Shown here one piece after another: positions 52,373 to 60,620 of a stretch of 64,000 bases of DNA. The DNA lies in NCBI GenBank assembly GCA_963720735.1, contig CAVRGL010000010.1, positions 310,001 to 374,000 of the forward strand, in the 5' to 3' direction. Source of the DNA: JBBRHQ01 sp963720735. Lineage in GTDB: Bacteria; Actinomycetota; Thermoleophilia; Solirubrobacterales; 70-9. The notes under the pieces are model-generated. The model worked only from the letters and a program-made list of their open reading frames with translations. It was not told the origin of the DNA and ran no database searches. Position numbers and translations under genes: made by a program. Every line of letters starts with the position of its first letter. Positions within the stretch are counted from its first letter, which is position 1.

Positions 52373-53215
52373 ATGTCCGCAGTCCTTGCGGCCAAGGGAC
52401 TGCGTAAGACATACCGAGGTAAGGAGGCGCTTGCCGGGATCGACCTTGATGTCGGGCAGGGGGAGCTGGTTGGCCTGCTGGGGCCGAACGGAGCCGGGAA
52501 GTCAACCCTGATGAAGATCTCCTGCGGGCTGGTTCGACCGAGCGCCGGCGTCGTCGAGATTCTCGGTCAGCCGGCCGGGTCGCCGGCTGCCCGCGATGCC
52601 CTTGGCTACCTGGCGGAGCTGTTCCGGTTCCCCGGCTGGTGCTCTGCCGATGAGCTCCTGCGGCTGCACCAGCGTCTCAGCAGCTCCTCGAGGGGTGCCG
52701 CGGAGCGGGCCGAGCTGCTCGAGCTGGTGGCGCTGAGCGACGCAACCGAAACGCGGGTCGAAGCGATGTCGAAGGGGATGCAGCAGCGGCTCGGCATTGC
52801 GCAGGCGCTGGTCGGAGAACCGCAGCTGCTGCTGCTCGACGAGCCGACCAGCGCCCTGGATCCGGTCGGGCGGCGGATCGTGCGCCGCCTGCTGGAAGAG
52901 CTGCGTCAGAGGGGAGTCGGCGTGCTGTTGAACTCACACCTGCTCAGCGAGATCGAGCTCGTCTGCGATCGCGTTGCGATCATCTCCGAAGGGAGGCTGA
53001 TCACGGAGGGCCGGCCCGCGGATCTCTCGCGTCCCCGTGGTGTGAGAGTGGAGCTCGCTTCCGGCGTCCGCCTGTTTGAGGGTGTCGGGCGCGAGGAGAC
53101 GCCTCGAATCGTCGAGGAACTCGTGGCTGCAGGAGAGCGCGTCTATCGGGTCGAGGTCCTCAGCAGCTCGCTCGAGGAGGTCTATCTCGACGCGGTGGAG
53201 GGCCACACGGGTTGA
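52373..53215 (+). CDS. ABC-2 type transporter ATP-binding protein
   Basis: A 280-residue ATPase of the DrrA/NatA/NosF class: Walker A GPNGAGKST, signature MSKGMQQRLGIAQAL (the KGM form typical of this class), Walker B LLLLDEPTSALDP and H-loop LLNSHLLSEIE. The C-terminal regulatory extension has GVRVELASGVRLFEGVG and the end EEVYLDAVEGHTG. Partner of the permease gene that overlaps its stop (TTGA). Confidence 0.92.
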   Translation: MSAVLAAKGLRKTYRGKEALAGIDLDVGQGELVGLLGPNGAGKSTLMKISCGLVRPSAGVVEILGQPAGSPAARDALGYLAELFRFPGWCSADELLRLHQRLSSSSRGAAERAELLELVALSDATETRVEAMSKGMQQRLGIAQALVGEPQLLLLDEPTSALDPVGRRIVRRLLEELRQRGVGVLLNSHLLSEIELVCDRVAIISEGRLITEGRPADLSRPRGVRVELASGVRLFEGVGREETPRIVEELVAAGERVYRVEVLSSSLEEVYLDAVEGHTG

Positions 53216-54087
53216 GCGTCCGGCGCTCCACCGCTGCGATCGCAACCGTGGTCGGCTACGCCGTCCGCGAAGGCGTCCGCCGGCGCATCTTCCTCGTTGT
53301 CGTCATCCTCACGCTGGGGTTTCTGGCGCTCTACGGAGTGGGAGCACACTTCGCCTTCAGGGATGCCCGCCACTTTGCCGAAGGCGACCAGCAGATCCTC
53401 GACCCGAAGGCGTTCACCGGCGCGACGATCTTCGGGTTGGCGATGTTCGCGACCCTGTTTCTCGGTGCCGTCCTCGCCGTGTTCCTCACCCTCGGGGTGG
53501 TGCGAGGCGATGCCGAGAGCGGACTGTTGCAGCCGATCGTTGTCAGGCCGATCGGCCGCAACACGATGCTCGTCTCCCGCTTCGTCGGGGCCGCCGGACT
53601 GTCGGCAGCCTACGTGCTGCTCGTCTATTCCGCCGCGGTGCTGATCACCCAGGTGGCCGGTGATTGGGTCCCGGACCATCTCATCGGCCCCGCACTCGCA
53701 CTGGCCCTCGCCGTGGCGATCATCGCCGCCCTCTCATTGCTCGCGTCCGTGTTCCTGTCCGCCACCGCGCAGGGCATAGCGATCTTCATGGTCTTCGGAG
53801 CCGGGTTGACGGCCGGACTGCTGGGGCAGATCGGCCATGCGATCCACTCCGGGACGCTCCACGCTCTGGGCCGGGACGCAAGCTGGCTCCTTCCCTTCGA
53901 CGGCCTCTACGCAGCCGGGCTCCACGCACTGATCTCAAGCACATCAGGGCTGACGGGAGTAGTCCTCCAGCTGGGGCCGTTCGGGGGATCGGAGCAGGCG
54001 AGCCCCGTGCTGATCGCCTGGGCCTTCGCCTACATGCTGGCCATCCTCGGGCTCGCTGTCCTCGCCTTCGCCAGGCGCGATCTCTGA
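53212..54087 (+). CDS. ABC-2 type transporter permease
   Basis: A 291-residue permease with six hydrophobic helices, including FGLAMFATLFLGAVLAVFLT, LALALAVAIIAALSLLASVF and LIAWAFAYMLAILGLAVLAF. RGDAESGLLQPIVVRPIGRN is the family's conserved cytoplasmic loop. TTG 53212 overlaps the ATPase stop; translation is probably coupled. Substrate unknown. Two strong hairpins follow the stop. Confidence 0.88.
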   Translation: MSVRRSTAAIATVVGYAVREGVRRRIFLVVVILTLGFLALYGVGAHFAFRDARHFAEGDQQILDPKAFTGATIFGLAMFATLFLGAVLAVFLTLGVVRGDAESGLLQPIVVRPIGRNTMLVSRFVGAAGLSAAYVLLVYSAAVLITQVAGDWVPDHLIGPALALALAVAIIAALSLLASVFLSATAQGIAIFMVFGAGLTAGLLGQIGHAIHSGTLHALGRDASWLLPFDGLYAAGLHALISSTSGLTGVVLQLGPFGGSEQASPVLIAWAFAYMLAILGLAVLAFARRDL

Positions 54088-54105
54088 CAGAGCGCAGAAC
54101 GGGGC

Positions 54106-54176
54106 GTGCCGCGGACGCCAGGCGCCCGCGGCACGGGACGAGGGGCCCTCTCAGCCCACCTGCTGCTCAGGTGGGC
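54106..54176. terminator. Two perfect GC-rich hairpins between convergent genes
   Basis: GTGCCGCGG (54106-54114) pairs exactly with CCGCGGCAC (54126-54134), and GCCCACCTG (54154-54162) pairs exactly with CAGGTGGGC (54168-54176) around a 5-nt loop. There is no T run on either strand. They sit just after the permease stop and at the 3' end of the small leftward gene, as expected for a bidirectional terminator in a high-GC genome. Confidence 0.6.
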
Positions 54177-54360
54177 GGGATTCCGGGTGGGTTGCCCGGT
54201 GCTCGAGCTGATCGGCGTCGAGCACCGCCCAGCCGACCCGTTCGACGAGATGACCCGAGTAGTGGTCGGACTCGAGGTCGCTGAGAGCGATCCGCTCCCG
54301 GAAGACGACCGTCTCGCCCGCCGGGTCGGGGGAGCTTGTGACGACGACTATCTGGGGCAT
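54151..54360 (-). CDS. Small acidic protein of 69 residues, unknown function
   Basis: ATG 54360 is preceded by AAGGAGG at ideal spacing, among the best ribosome sites in the window. The protein reads PQIVVVTSSPDPAGETVVFR, ERIALSDLESDHYSGHLVER and VGWAVLDADQLEHRATHPES, with no cysteine, signal or membrane helix. No family recognised. The second hairpin above overlaps its last codons and stop. Confidence 0.65.
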   Translation of the reverse strand: MPQIVVVTSSPDPAGETVVFRERIALSDLESDHYSGHLVERVGWAVLDADQLEHRATHPESRPPEQQVG

Positions 54361-54460
54361 TCGACCTCCTTCGGGTGATCGTTTCCGCGACAAGGCTGAA
54401 CCGCCCAGCTTGCCCCCGGGTCAAGATGCGGTAAAAGCTCGCTGAAGCTGGGGCCGCGCT

Positions 54461-55249
54461 TCAGGTGTGCGCGCCGCGGGGTAGCGGGTCCTGCCCCCGT
54501 CCGAGGGCGCGGCGGCGAGCGGCGCGCCGCAGCAGCGGCACCTGCCAGATCGCCTCGGCGACGATCGCTGCGTTCATCTTCGATTCGCCGACGCGCCGGT
54601 CACGGAATGTGATCGGCACTTCCTCGACCGAGAAGCCGGCGGCGACCGCACGGTAGGTCATCTCGACCTGGAAGACGTACCCGTGCGCTCCGATCGAATC
54701 GAGGTCCAGCGCCTCCAGGACCTCGCGGCGAAAGCACTTGAAGCCACCGGTCAGGTCGCGGACGCCGAGGCCGAGCACGGCTCGCGCGTAGACGCTTCCG
54801 CCGCGGCTGATCGCTCGCCGCAGGAGCCCCCAGTCTTCGACCCTGCCCCCCTCGACGTAGCGCGAGCCGATCGCCAGATCCGCCTCCGAGGTGGCCGCGA
54901 TCAATCGCGGCAGGTCAGCCGGATTGTGGGAGAAGTCGGAGTCCATCTGAGCGACAAGCCCGGCTCCCCCGGCCAGTGCCTGTCGAAAGCCGGCCACGTA
55001 GGCGGGGCCGAGGCCCTCTTTGGCACGGCGATGTAGGACGGCGACGTCGCCGTGACGGGCCGCGAGCCGGTCGGCGATCCGCCCGGTGCCGTCGGGGGAG
55101 TCGTCGTCGACGATCAGGATCCGGCGCGGGGCGGGCAGGGCCTTCCGCACTGCGGCGACGATCGCCTCGATGTTGCCGGCCTCGTTGTAGGTCGGCAGCA
55201 CCAGCCATGCCTCCGGAGACGTGGATGGGACTCTCACGAGAACGTCCAC
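54461..55249 (-). CDS. Polyprenol-phosphate mannosyltransferase-like GT2 (DPM1 type)
   Basis: 262 residues: VLPTYNEAGNIEAIV, ILIVDDDSPDGTGRIAD, AQMDSDFSHNPADLP (metal-binding DSD), SRYVEGGRVEDWGLLRRAIS and GGFKCFRREVLEAL are the dolichyl-phosphate mannose synthase signatures. Makes a lipid-linked sugar donor used by GT39-like enzymes. No C-terminal membrane domain; the GtrA protein encoded just upstream can supply it. Overlaps the GtrA gene by 16 bp. Confidence 0.9.
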   Translation of the reverse strand: MDVLVRVPSTSPEAWLVLPTYNEAGNIEAIVAAVRKALPAPRRILIVDDDSPDGTGRIADRLAARHGDVAVLHRRAKEGLGPAYVAGFRQALAGGAGLVAQMDSDFSHNPADLPRLIAATSEADLAIGSRYVEGGRVEDWGLLRRAISRGGSVYARAVLGLGVRDLTGGFKCFRREVLEALDLDSIGAHGYVFQVEMTYRAVAAGFSVEEVPITFRDRRVGESKMNAAIVAEAIWQVPLLRRAARRRALGRGQDPLPRGAHT

Positions 55250-55659
55250 AGCTTGTTGCCGACGAAGTTGAACGGCATCGCGATCGCGACGGCGATTGCC
55301 TGGGCCGTCAGCGCGCTCATCTCAGCGCCCGACGTGAGGACCTCGAGGGCCGCGAGATTGACTATCAGGGCAGCGATGCTGACGACGAAGAAGCGTGCCG
55401 CCTGCCACCTGGCCGCGACCTCTCCCGGCCCGAAGGTCCAGTAGCGATTGAGGACGTAGTTGTTGGTGACCGCGACGCAGAAGGCGCAGACGGCCGCCAG
55501 CGCGTGGTGGACGCCGGCTCCGTTGACGAGGAAGGCGAACACCGCGAGGTTGACGAGGTAGCCGCAACCCCCGACGATGCCGAACTTGAGCAGCTGCACC
55601 CAGGTCGCCCGCTGGCGGGCGGCTTCACCGATGCGCAGGGAGATCTCCGAGACGGTCAT
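55234..55659 (-). CDS. GtrA-family membrane protein
   Basis: A 141-residue protein with four membrane helices: QLLKFGIVGGCGYLVNLAVF, ALAAVCAFCVAVTNNYVLNR (with the conserved N-Y-x-L-N-R-x-W-T-F), FFVVSIAALIVNLAALEVL and the C-terminal VAIAMPFNFVGNKLWTFS. GtrA proteins help flip or present polyprenyl-phosphate sugars. It overlaps the glycosyltransferases on both sides, so the three genes act together. Confidence 0.9.
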   Translation of the reverse strand: MTVSEISLRIGEAARQRATWVQLLKFGIVGGCGYLVNLAVFAFLVNGAGVHHALAAVCAFCVAVTNNYVLNRYWTFGPGEVAARWQAARFFVVSIAALIVNLAALEVLTSGAEMSALTAQAIAVAIAMPFNFVGNKLWTFS

Positions 55660-57221
55660 GAGAGTGCCGCCGGGAGGTTGTTGACGAGGTGGCCGAGACT
55701 CGCCTCACGGGGACCGCCGTCGACCAGAACCGAGTTGACGCGGAAACCGGTCCGCAGCCGTTTGAGCTGGCTGTAGTCAAGGACCCTGGGTCTTGCGGTG
55801 ACGTAGCGAACCAGCGTCAGGCGCGCCTCGCTCACCCGGCTCATCCGGTGAAAGCCTGCGGGAAGCCCGCGCAGCGCCCGTGCCGCTGACGGCTTGGCGA
55901 CGACGTCGATCTCCCTGACGCGGACCTCACCCGAGTAGAGCCGTTGGGCGTCGTTGTTGAGATAGAACTCGAGCGGATCAGCCGCAAGCTTCCAGGCGAC
56001 GACCGCCCGCGCCCGCCCGGAAGTGTCGATCTTGCCGGCGAGATCACGCCAGTCGGGACGTTGGAGATTCGGAGTCAGGTCGACGTGTACCGCGAAGGCG
56101 AGCCAGTAGGCGCACAGCACACCGGCTAAGGCGAGTCCGACGCGACGCCAGCGGAAGGCGGCGAAGCCGGCGGCGGCAGTCACCAGCAGGGGAACCAGCG
56201 CCGGAAACAGGTTGCGGGCGATCACGTAGTCCTTGCCGGCGACCGCGGCCGCGATTGCCAGCGCGGCAGTGCCGCCCCCGATCACCAGGCCGACGCTCGC
56301 GGCCCGGCGCCCGACTCGACCGGCGAAGAACACCGCGAGCACCATCCCCAGCAGGACGATCGCACCCGGGACGATCGCGTAGCCGTTGCGAGGCCGGCGT
56401 CCGATGATCGAGCCGGTCTCGCCGGTCATGAAGGTCGCGGCCGCGTGGACACCCCGCGTCGGGAGGGGGCTCGCCGAGATCCAGCCGATGTGATGGGGGT
56501 TGGCCTGTGCGAGGGCCAGCGGGGTCAGCAGCAGGCCCATGGCGGCGATTCCGGCGACGGCGAGGATGACACCGAGGCGAAGCCTGGTCGCCACCAGCAG
56601 CCAGCCGGCCTCGATCGCGACCGGGAAGGCGGCGAAGTAGTGACTGGACAGCGCCAGCGCCGAGAACAGCGACCACAGCAGCAGGTCCCAGCTCGCGCCG
56701 CTACGCCGGGCACGCAGGAAGAAGAGCAGGGAGGCCGCACAGAGGACGACCAGCAGGGCATAGGAGCGCGCCTCCTGGGAGTACCAGATCAGCATCGGGT
56801 TGAGCGCCACCAGCGCGGCCGCGATCAGGCCCGCTCGCCGGCTCAGCAGTTCCTTGCCAATCAGGTAGGCGATCGGGATGGTCGCGGCTCCGAACAGGGC
56901 CGACAGCGAGCGCAGCCCGACCTCGCCGGTGCCGAAGAGCTTCGACCAGCCCCAGGCGAGGACGTAGTAGAGGGGTGGGTTGGACTCACTCGCTCTCACC
57001 TCCCGCAGCATGTGGATGAAGCTCCCGGGGATGACGCGCGCGGCGGTGATCACCTCGTCGTGGTGGTAGCTCTGGAGGCCGAGGGTCGAGAAGCGGATCC
57101 CGACCCCGACCGCGGTGATCGCGGCAAGACCCCAGGCCACCGCTGAGCCCAGCCCCGTGAGGCTCCATGCGGGGGAGCGGATGCCCTCGTGCGATGCGGT
57201 CGCCGATTCCACCACCCTCAA
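55656..57221 (-). CDS. Membrane glycosyltransferase, PMT/ArnT (GT39/83-like), paralogue A
   Basis: 521 residues with about 10-12 membrane helices. The first loop, FSTLGLQSYHHDEVITAARV (Asp55-Glu56), is the acidic catalytic motif of lipid-phosphate-sugar-dependent transferases. LRSLSALFGAATIPIAYLIG and LNPMLIWYSQEARSYALLVV are also family hallmarks. It transfers a sugar from a polyprenyl phosphate carrier on the outer membrane face. Last 4 bp overlap the GtrA start. Two paralogues lie within 7 kb. Confidence 0.88.
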   Translation of the reverse strand: MRVVESATASHEGIRSPAWSLTGLGSAVAWGLAAITAVGVGIRFSTLGLQSYHHDEVITAARVIPGSFIHMLREVRASESNPPLYYVLAWGWSKLFGTGEVGLRSLSALFGAATIPIAYLIGKELLSRRAGLIAAALVALNPMLIWYSQEARSYALLVVLCAASLLFFLRARRSGASWDLLLWSLFSALALSSHYFAAFPVAIEAGWLLVATRLRLGVILAVAGIAAMGLLLTPLALAQANPHHIGWISASPLPTRGVHAAATFMTGETGSIIGRRPRNGYAIVPGAIVLLGMVLAVFFAGRVGRRAASVGLVIGGGTAALAIAAAVAGKDYVIARNLFPALVPLLVTAAAGFAAFRWRRVGLALAGVLCAYWLAFAVHVDLTPNLQRPDWRDLAGKIDTSGRARAVVAWKLAADPLEFYLNNDAQRLYSGEVRVREIDVVAKPSAARALRGLPAGFHRMSRVSEARLTLVRYVTARPRVLDYSQLKRLRTGFRVNSVLVDGGPREASLGHLVNNLPAALS

Positions 57222-57315
57222 GGCTCGTCTGAGGGGCTAACCGCTAGGTAAAGAGGAGGTGAGCGGAACCTAAATGCCCGAGGTCACACCGGCGGCCCGA
57301 TCCCGAATCGATGCT

Positions 57316-57530
57316 TCAGGGGGTGCAGCGGTTGCGAGGAGCGGAATGCCCCGGTCCGTAGGAGGCGGGGAGCGCGGCGGCGCCGTCGCCCCAGCCGCGG
57401 TCCGGGCGCGGGCCGAGTCGGTAGGTGAGTCGGGCACCGCCGGCGAGCGCGCACCAGGTCGTCCACGGGCGCTCGTAGGGGGGGCCGTTAACCGCATCGC
57501 CTCGATGTAGGGATTCCTCGCCGATGCGGC
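57316..57530 (-). pseudogene. C-terminal remnant of a GH92 alpha-mannosidase-like protein
   Basis: This occupies the otherwise empty 57222-57610 gap. The minus strand reads AAASARNPYIEAMRL and, after an apparent missing A near 57490, NGPPYERPWTTWCALAGG, ARLTYRLGPRPDRGWGDG and a stop at 57316. The order YI-x-A-x-x-LNG, P-Y-x-x-PW, GG-x-L-x-x-x-x-GP-x-P-x-x-x-WG is the C-terminal beta domain ending of family GH92 exo-mannosidases. The catalytic domain is gone. Assigned from memory of the family pattern. Confidence 0.55.
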
Positions 57531-57610
57531 TGCGCAACCAGATTGACCATCAACGCGGAAAACGGCACGTTTCCTGATCAGGGGGCCTTCGGAGGCTACC
57601 CCTAGGATTC

Positions 57611-59032
57611 GTGCGGCAGATGGGCGGACCCGAATACAACGGACCGGGCAAGGGCGGGGGCGGCTGGTACGACCCGCGGCGGCTGCGCGAGTCGCGGTGG
57701 TGGCGTGAGCCGAAGCGGCGGACGATTGCGATCGCCGCGGTCCTCGTCGTGCTCGGGGGCGGCGCGGCGCTGGCCTATGAGTTGCTGAAGGCCCCGGCCG
57801 ATGTCCACAACGCCTCGGTGCCGTTCAAGCCCAAGCCGCCGCCGAAGCCAAAGGTCAAGCGGGTCAACTGGCCGATCTTCGGATTCGACCGGGCGCGGAC
57901 CCGCTACCTCCCGGTGAAAGGGGTGCACCCGCCCTTCAAGCTGCTCTGGAACTACGTCGAGAGGCCACTGCTCGAGTTCCCGCCGGTCTATGCGAACGGA
58001 CGCCTCTATGCGATCAACAACAGCGGCTTCGCCTTCGCGCTCGACGCGAACAGCGGGAAGCTGCTCTGGCAACGCCGCCTGGGGCGGCTCAACGCTTCTT
58101 CGCCGGCTTACTCGCACAACCGCCTCTACATCGTCAACCTCGTGCCCGGCCACATCGTCAAGCTGAACGCCGCCAACGGCAAGACGATTTGGAAGAAGAA
58201 CCTGCCCGGCCGTGCCGAGTCCTCCCCGCTGGTGATCGGCGACACCGTCTACTTCGGCTGCGAGAATGATCAGCTGTTCGCCCTCAACACCCACAACGGG
58301 AAGACCCGCTGGGCGACAACGCTGGCCGGGCCCGTGAAGTCAGCGCCCGCATACCAGAACGGCGTCCTTTACGTGGGCGACTATGGCGGTGACATGAACG
58401 CCGTCAACGCGCACACTGGGAAGATCGTCTGGCAGACCGGCTCGCTCGGGTCGGGGTTCGGCAGCGGCGGCGAGTTCTACTCGACCCCCGCGATCGCCTT
58501 CGGCCGCGTCTACGCAGGCAACAATGACCATCGGGTCTACAGCTACGACCTCAAGACAGGCACCCTCGCCTGGAGCTACTCGACCGGCAACTACGTCTAC
58601 TCCGGCCCGACGGTGCCAAGCGCTCCCGGGGTGCCGCCGACCGTGTTCATCGGCTCGTTCGACGGCAACTTGTACGCGCTGAACGCAAAGACCGGCGCGT
58701 TGCGCTGGAGCCGCTCCGCAGGGGGGCCGGTAATCGGCTCCCTCTCCTCGGTCGGCAGGATCGTCTACGTCGCTGAGTTCGACCCGGGGGGAACGCGGGG
58801 CTTCGACATGAAGAGTGGCCGAAAGGTCTTCTCCTATGACGCCGGCACCTACAGCCCCGTGATCTCGGACGGGCGGCGGATTTACCTGACCGGCTATTCG
58901 AGCATCAACGCGCTTCAACCGGTGAAGCCGAAGCCGAAGCGCCCCCAGGGAGCCGATGCCACGGGCGCCCAGGGAGCGGCTTCCGGGGGCGGGAGCGGCG
59001 CTTCGGGCCCGCAGTCCTCGGCGCGGGGCTAA
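57611..59032 (+). CDS. Membrane-anchored PQQ-repeat beta-propeller protein
   Basis: 473 residues: a short cytoplasmic Gly-rich start, one TM (TIAIAAVLVVLGGGAALAYEL), a Pro/Lys linker, and seven to eight PQQ/BamB-like blades with GKLLWQRRLG, GKTIWKKNLPG, GKTRWATTLAG, GKIVWQTGSLG, GTLAWSYSTGN and GALRWSRSAGG. The repeats match BamB/PQQ_2 propellers; PQQ binding itself is not implied. A Gly/Ser/Gln tail ends the protein. GTG 57611 or ATG 57620 could be the start. Sits among glycan genes. Confidence 0.85.
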   Translation: MRQMGGPEYNGPGKGGGGWYDPRRLRESRWWREPKRRTIAIAAVLVVLGGGAALAYELLKAPADVHNASVPFKPKPPPKPKVKRVNWPIFGFDRARTRYLPVKGVHPPFKLLWNYVERPLLEFPPVYANGRLYAINNSGFAFALDANSGKLLWQRRLGRLNASSPAYSHNRLYIVNLVPGHIVKLNAANGKTIWKKNLPGRAESSPLVIGDTVYFGCENDQLFALNTHNGKTRWATTLAGPVKSAPAYQNGVLYVGDYGGDMNAVNAHTGKIVWQTGSLGSGFGSGGEFYSTPAIAFGRVYAGNNDHRVYSYDLKTGTLAWSYSTGNYVYSGPTVPSAPGVPPTVFIGSFDGNLYALNAKTGALRWSRSAGGPVIGSLSSVGRIVYVAEFDPGGTRGFDMKSGRKVFSYDAGTYSPVISDGRRIYLTGYSSINALQPVKPKPKRPQGADATGAQGAASGGGSGASGPQSSARG

Positions 59033-59070
59033 ATGCGCGGCACACGAAGCTGCGCGGGACGCCGACCACC

Positions 59071-60567
59071 TCATCGCGCGGCGGGACCGTCGACGAGCAC
59101 CGCTGAGCGCCCACCGCCGCCAACTAGGGCCCCGCGTCGCAGGATGCTCAGAGGGACGTGGACGGGCCGCGGGGCACGCAGCCGGGCGAGTGTGAAGTTG
59201 TAGGAGACCGCCCTCTGCTCAACCAGGCGGAAGGCGGCGGGAAGCTGGTGGCGATTGGCGTCGATCGCGCTGCCCGAGCCGAGCAGGTCGATCTCGCGCA
59301 GCGCCGGCAGCGGCGGGCGGGCGGACCGGAGCCCGAGGTAGTAGCGAAGCGGCCAGTTGGCCGCGTAGCGGATCGTTACGATCACCCGCGGCTCCCGGGG
59401 TGGGCCGATCTGTGCGGCGGCGTTTCTGAGGTCCTCGCGCTGCAGCCGCGGCAGGCGATCGATCTCGACCGCGTAAACAAGCGAGCAGAGGCAGAATGCC
59501 GCCGCCAGGGCCAGCCCGACGCGGCCGCTTCGCCTCACCCCAAACCCCGCGGCGATCAGGATCACCAGGGGCACGTAGACGGGCATCAGGTTGCGTCCCT
59601 CGAAATAGTCGGAGCCGGCCGCGGCCAACAGCAGCGTGGCGAGCAGCCCACCGACGCCAACGGCGGCGGCGATCGCGGCGCCCCGGCGTTCACGCGGATC
59701 CCCCCGGGCGAACAGCAGCACCAGGCCCGCGAGCCCCAGCGCGACCGGCATGAGGAGCGGTATCGGCCCCTGCTCGCGCGGCCCGTGAACGTTCCCGTTG
59801 TCCTCACCAACCAGCTTGCCGGTGGCCCGGTCTACGCGCTGCAAGAACGGCTCGCTCGCGACCCACCCCGCGTGATTGTGGTTCGCCTGCCGGAGCGCGA
59901 TTGGCGCGAGCAGCGCTGCCGCAACGGCGACCCCCGCCAGGGCCGGCAGCAACCGCCTCGCCCCGCCGCAGAGGACGACGAGCAGTAGTGCCTCCGGGCC
60001 GACGACGAACGCCGCGAAGTAGTGGGTGGCCAGCGCCAGCGCCGAGCTGATCGCCCAAACCGCCAACGTGCCCGGCGCCGGATCGCGCAACGCCCGCGCG
60101 AAGTAGAGGAACGAGACCGCGACGAGCAGCACCACCAGCGCGTAGGCGCGCGCATCCTGTGAGAACCAGATCATCGCCGGATTGACCGCGATGATCGCCG
60201 CCGCGATCCACCCCGTCCGACGCGAGAGCAACTCCCGTCCCGCCATGTAGACGACGAGGATGGTCGCAGTGCCGGCGAGCGCCGAGAGTGAACGCAGGCC
60301 AACCTCGGAGCTGCCGAAGGCGCGGGTCCAGAACCAGGCAACCCCGTAGTAGATCGGGGGGGTTGATTCGCTCCCCGGCACCGCCGAAAGGGTGTCGATG
60401 AGGCTTGGGTGCAGAACTCGGACAACCGTCACCGCCTCGTCGTAGCGGTAGCTCTGCAGGTCGAGCGTGGCGAAACGGAGAATCGCGCCGAGGGCGAGGA
60501 TCGAGCCAACGACGAGCAGTTCCGGTGACGCCGCCGCCCGGCGGCGCATGGCAATCGCCCGGCTCAC
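59071..60567 (-). CDS. Membrane glycosyltransferase, PMT/ArnT-like, paralogue B
   Basis: 498 residues. FATLDLQSYRYDEAVTVVRV gives the catalytic Asp43-Glu44; LRSLSALAGTATILVVYMAG and VNPAMIWFSQDARAYALVVL repeat the motifs of paralogue A. About ten helices and an extracytoplasmic C-terminal part. The sequence is clearly homologous to, but diverged from, the other two, so they probably use different acceptors or sugars. Follows a GH26-like gene on the same strand after 53 bp. Confidence 0.87.
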   Translation of the reverse strand: MSRAIAMRRRAAASPELLVVGSILALGAILRFATLDLQSYRYDEAVTVVRVLHPSLIDTLSAVPGSESTPPIYYGVAWFWTRAFGSSEVGLRSLSALAGTATILVVYMAGRELLSRRTGWIAAAIIAVNPAMIWFSQDARAYALVVLLVAVSFLYFARALRDPAPGTLAVWAISSALALATHYFAAFVVGPEALLLVVLCGGARRLLPALAGVAVAAALLAPIALRQANHNHAGWVASEPFLQRVDRATGKLVGEDNGNVHGPREQGPIPLLMPVALGLAGLVLLFARGDPRERRGAAIAAAVGVGGLLATLLLAAAGSDYFEGRNLMPVYVPLVILIAAGFGVRRSGRVGLALAAAFCLCSLVYAVEIDRLPRLQREDLRNAAAQIGPPREPRVIVTIRYAANWPLRYYLGLRSARPPLPALREIDLLGSGSAIDANRHQLPAAFRLVEQRAVSYNFTLARLRAPRPVHVPLSILRRGALVGGGGRSAVLVDGPAAR

Positions 60568-60620
60568 GGCGCAGACGTTACGGATCGGTGGCGGCCGGCG
60601 CGCGCCGTGTCAGTTCGTCG

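Noticed and set aside
54106..54378. A 90-codon plus-strand frame after the ABC permease
   Set aside because: Crosses both hairpins and is antisense to a small gene with a much better ribosome site.
57274..57510. A 78-codon plus-strand frame before the propeller gene
   Set aside because: Low-complexity Ala/Arg/Gly sequence with no ribosome site, and antisense to the GH92 remnant.
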